Shown here piece after piece: positions 5,874 to 7,868 of a stretch of DNA of 7,868 nt. The position numbers and the translations under genes are program-made. The stretch covers positions 1-7,868 of the forward strand of contig JBKHJZ010000148.1 of assembly GCA_046537875.1 (NCBI GenBank), read 5' to 3'. The stretch's first letter is position 1; each line of letters starts with the position of its first letter. The notes beneath the pieces were generated by a model, which saw only the letters and a program-made list of their open reading frames with translations, was not told where the DNA came from and did not search any database. This DNA comes from JBKHJZ01 sp046537875 (GTDB lineage Bacteria > Actinomycetota > Acidimicrobiia > Acidimicrobiales > VFJN01).

Positions 5874-6932
5874 TCAGATGAACGACCACCCGCCCGGCGG
5901 GGGCAGCTCGAGGAACGTCTGCCCCGGGCTCAGGCGGATCTCCTCGCCGTCGGGGCCGACCAGCTTCAGCGGGTCGGCGAGGGTCGGTCGCACCCACGTG
6001 CCCTCGACGGCCTTGCCCCGGGTGAGCACCACGACCCGGCCGCGACCGGTGACCACACCGTGGGGCACCGACCGTCCGCGCTGGCCCGAGAGGTCGTAGT
6101 CGATCTCGGCGACGACCACGTTCTCCGGCGAGATCCGCTCGCCCTCCGTGTCCACGTGGGGGCTGCCGCGCTGGCTCCGGAGCCACGTGCGGCTGCCGGC
6201 ATCCCAGGTGAACCGCGACACCTCGGGCCCGCCGAACCGCAGGGCCACCCCGCCGACGGGCGTCGCTTCCCCGGGCAGCCGGTCGCTGCGCCCCAGGTAG
6301 GCGAACACGGGCATGGGAGGCCGCGGGTGCTCGGGCGCCTTCCGGTAGAGGGCCGGCGTGGAGCTGAACAGGTTGTGGGGTGTCGGTCGCGCGCTGTCCC
6401 GGTAGAAGCCCTCGGACGACACGTTGACGCCGACGTCGACCACGTCCGCCGCCGCCAGCTGCGGCAGAACGCCCTGGTTGCCCCCGGACGAGGCGAACAG
6501 CGGCCGGCCGAACAGCGGGATCAGCTCGAGGTCGGTGGTGCGGACCGACCGGACCGGCCCCACCGGCGAGGCGTCGGTGGAGTGGAACACCGCGGCGAGC
6601 CGCGTCAGGCCGCCCTCCACCCGCTCCTCGATCACGATGTCGGCCTGGTTGAGCCCCGCCTGCGGCCGCGCCGGCGGGACGTTGTCCATCTTGACGATCA
6701 GGGCCGGGCGGCGCAGCCGGCCCCCGAAGTCGCCGGTCATGCCGGTGAGCGGTGCGACCGGCGGGGGTCCCGGCGTCGTGGTGGCCGGCGGGACCGTCAC
6801 CGTGTCGTCGTGCCCGCCCGCGAGCAGCGCGAGGATCCCGATCAGCGCCGCCCCGAGCACCACGGCCACACCGGCCACGGCGAGTCGCCGGTGCCGGCCC
6901 AGTAGCCGTCGGAAGCGTGAGAGCGGGGTCAT
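5874..6932 (-). CDS. DUF3048 domain-containing (YerB-like) membrane-anchored protein
   Basis: This 352-residue protein has a basic N-terminus (R-F-R-R-L-L-G-R-H-R-R), a hydrophobic anchor at about 17-39, a Pro/Thr linker, then the DUF3048 region. Family marks are P-L-T-G-M (61-65), the K-M-D-N to A-R-P-Q-A-G-L stretch (81-93), A-D-I-V-I-E-E (97-103), V-E-G-G-L-T-R (105-111) and G-P-V-R-S-V-R (125-131). Further on come F-Y-R-D-S-A-R and P-H-N-L-F. The C-terminal part has the P-H-V-D-T-E-G, N-V-V-V and late G-x-T-F-L-E-L segments of the second DUF3048 domain. Homologues such as Bacillus YerB are anchored envelope proteins of unknown biochemistry. No lipobox cysteine is present, so the anchor is a helix. 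I start at 6932, where the basic-plus-hydrophobic N-terminus begins; only AGGA 2 nt before the ATG supports it. The frame runs back to 7130, but that extension is unlike an export signal. Confidence 0.9.
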   Translation of the reverse strand: MTPLSRFRRLLGRHRRLAVAGVAVVLGAALIGILALLAGGHDDTVTVPPATTTPGPPPVAPLTGMTGDFGGRLRRPALIVKMDNVPPARPQAGLNQADIVIEERVEGGLTRLAAVFHSTDASPVGPVRSVRTTDLELIPLFGRPLFASSGGNQGVLPQLAAADVVDVGVNVSSEGFYRDSARPTPHNLFSSTPALYRKAPEHPRPPMPVFAYLGRSDRLPGEATPVGGVALRFGGPEVSRFTWDAGSRTWLRSQRGSPHVDTEGERISPENVVVAEIDYDLSGQRGRSVPHGVVTGRGRVVVLTRGKAVEGTWVRPTLADPLKLVGPDGEEIRLSPGQTFLELPPPGGWSFI

Positions 6933-6958
6933 CGTCCTGTGCAGAGCATGGGCCGCCG

Positions 6959-6970
6959 CCGGTGCACCGG
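6959..6970. promoter_or_regulatory. 12-bp perfect palindrome upstream of the DUF3048 gene
   Basis: CCGGTGCACCGG reads the same on both strands and lies 27 nt upstream of the DUF3048 start, in the 203-nt gap (6933-7135) between divergent genes. Its size and position suit a dimeric repressor's operator. No TANNNT -10 box is found anywhere in the gap on either strand, so the promoters here are not visible to me. Two small hairpins, GCCAC/GTGGC (7067-7081) and CGCCA/TGGCG (7093-7106), lie on the side of the rightward gene. Confidence 0.35.
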
Positions 6971-7135
6971 TGTAGGGCCGGTTGGGCGCCCTCGAGCGGG
7001 TCGAAGAGCACCACCGGAGCGATCCCCAGCCCTCGGCGACGGACGCATGCTCGCACGAACTCAGAAGCCACCGCATGTGGCGGCTGCGATGACGCCAAGA
7101 GTGGCGGCATGCCGGGCCGGGAATGAACATCCTCG

Positions 7136-7868
7136 ATGCCCCCTCCCCGACCCGGCCCGGCGCCCGGCGTCCCGGTCAGAGGCGCCGGCCGTCCCCGCCC
7201 GCCCGCGCCCCGGGCACTGGCCGATCAGGTCCGGACCAGCACGGCGGCCGAGCGGGAGTCGTTGGCGGAGAGGATCGCCGCCCGCCTCGACGCCCCGGTC
7301 ACCGTCGCCGGCATCGTGTTCGTGCTGATCATCGTGGCCGACCGGATGACATCGGCCGGGTCGCCGCTCGCCACCGTCTGGGTGGTCGCCGGGTGGGCGC
7401 TGTGGGGCCTGTTCGTCGTGGAGTTCGTGCTACGGGCGGCGATCGCCCCGTCCACCTCCGGGTTCCTCCGGCGGAACTGGTGGCAGGCAGCCTTCCTCGC
7501 GGTGCCGTTCCTGCGGTTCCTCCGCGCGCTCTCGCGCCCGGCCCGCCTCGCCCGGGTGGCGTCGACATCGGTGCGCACCACCCGCACGGCGGGACGGACG
7601 CTGCTCGGGCGCGTCGGCTGGCTCATCGGCGTGACGGTCGGGACGATCCTCGGCGGCAGCGAGTTGCTGTTCGAGTACGGGGACTACACCTCGTACCCGC
7701 GTGCCCTGCACGACGCCGCGCTGAGCGCGATCGCGGGCGAGCCCCTGCCGACGCGCAGCACGGTCGCCGACGTGCTCGAGATCGTCCTCGCGATCCACGC
7801 CACCGTGATCTTCGCGGCGCTGGCCGGCTCGCTGGGTGCGTTCTTCCTCGAGCGGCGGGACGTGCAGC
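7136..7868 (+). CDS. voltage-gated-channel-like membrane protein with atypical pore loop (partial, 3' end outside window)
   Basis: The frame is open from ATG 7136 to the window end, 244 codons, with an in-frame stop just upstream at 7124. After a Pro/Arg-rich N-terminus there are hydrophobic helices at about 51-70, 78-100 and 112-125. An S4-like segment follows with arginines at 127, 130, 134, 137 and 140, then a helix at about 160-178 and a last one at about 211-236 ending in F-F-L-E-R-R. This order matches the six-helix voltage-gated potassium-channel fold. Where a channel has T-V-G-Y-G-D, the loop after Y-P-R-A-L-H-D-A-A reads S-A-I-A-G-E-P-L-P-T (197-206). Potassium selectivity is therefore doubtful. 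No good SD precedes 7136; TTG 7262 with GGGAG upstream is an alternative start that removes the Pro-rich leader. Channel-like fold: fairly confident. Ion and gating: unknown. Confidence 0.72.
   Translation, partial: MPPPRPGPAPGVPVRGAGRPRPPAPRALADQVRTSTAAERESLAERIAARLDAPVTVAGIVFVLIIVADRMTSAGSPLATVWVVAGWALWGLFVVEFVLRAAIAPSTSGFLRRNWWQAAFLAVPFLRFLRALSRPARLARVASTSVRTTRTAGRTLLGRVGWLIGVTVGTILGGSELLFEYGDYTSYPRALHDAALSAIAGEPLPTRSTVADVLEIVLAIHATVIFAALAGSLGAFFLERRDVQ

Noticed and set aside
5500..7110. A 536-residue minus-strand open frame overlapping the DUF3048 gene
   Set aside because: It overlaps two genes with strong family or structural evidence, and its sequence is low-complexity Arg/Gly/Pro.
6933..7130. 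An N-terminal extension of the DUF3048 protein back to an ATG at 7130
   Set aside because: The extra 66 residues are Arg/Ser/His-rich and would bury the basic-plus-hydrophobic anchor inside the protein. The start at 6932 gives a normal membrane-anchored form.
7123..7868. An alternative plus-strand frame starting at ATG 7123, overlapping the channel-like gene
   Set aside because: Its translation is Arg/Gly/Pro-rich without membrane helices, whereas the frame from 7136 gives regular hydrophobic segments and an S4-like arginine pattern.

Overview
The window is strongly GC-rich, with nearly every third codon position G or C. It has short intergenic gaps and Shine-Dalgarno or leaderless starts, all typical of an actinobacterium. 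One clue points further, to class Acidimicrobiia: the small membrane protein at 5235-5807 opens with a W-W-Q-A-x-D-G-x-W-Y-P-P element, which from memory recurs in membrane and secreted proteins of that class. The class assignment is an inference. I see no rRNA, tRNA, CRISPR array, insertion sequence or prophage gene.

Layout, left to right. A putative single-pass membrane protein with repeat-built, low-complexity tails (145-1143, +) is followed after 43 nt by a PAPS-dependent sulfotransferase family protein (1187-2434, +). A DUF1214-family protein (2439-3551, -) converges on the sulfotransferase with only 4 nt between the stop codons. After a 195-nt divergent intergenic region comes a 480-residue protein of unrecognised family (3747-5189, +), probably translated from a leaderless mRNA. 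It converges, across a GC-rich hairpin, on a two-gene minus-strand cluster: a membrane-anchored DUF3048 (YerB-like) protein (5874-6932) followed by the small membrane protein (5235-5807). A 203-nt divergent region with a 12-bp palindrome separates this cluster from a plus-strand gene that runs off the window end (7136-7868). That gene encodes a voltage-gated-channel-like membrane protein whose pore loop lacks the potassium selectivity signature.

How the genes might work together. The only suggestive functional pairing is the sulfotransferase with the DUF1214 protein. Three or four of the seven proteins sit in or are anchored to the membrane with extracytoplasmic portions, so the region reads as mixed envelope and metabolic genes rather than one pathway. 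I do not see a convincing new multi-gene system. The best leads are the filterless channel-like protein, the unrecognised leaderless gene, the perfect inverted repeat upstream of the first gene, and the alternating 36-bp repeats inside it.
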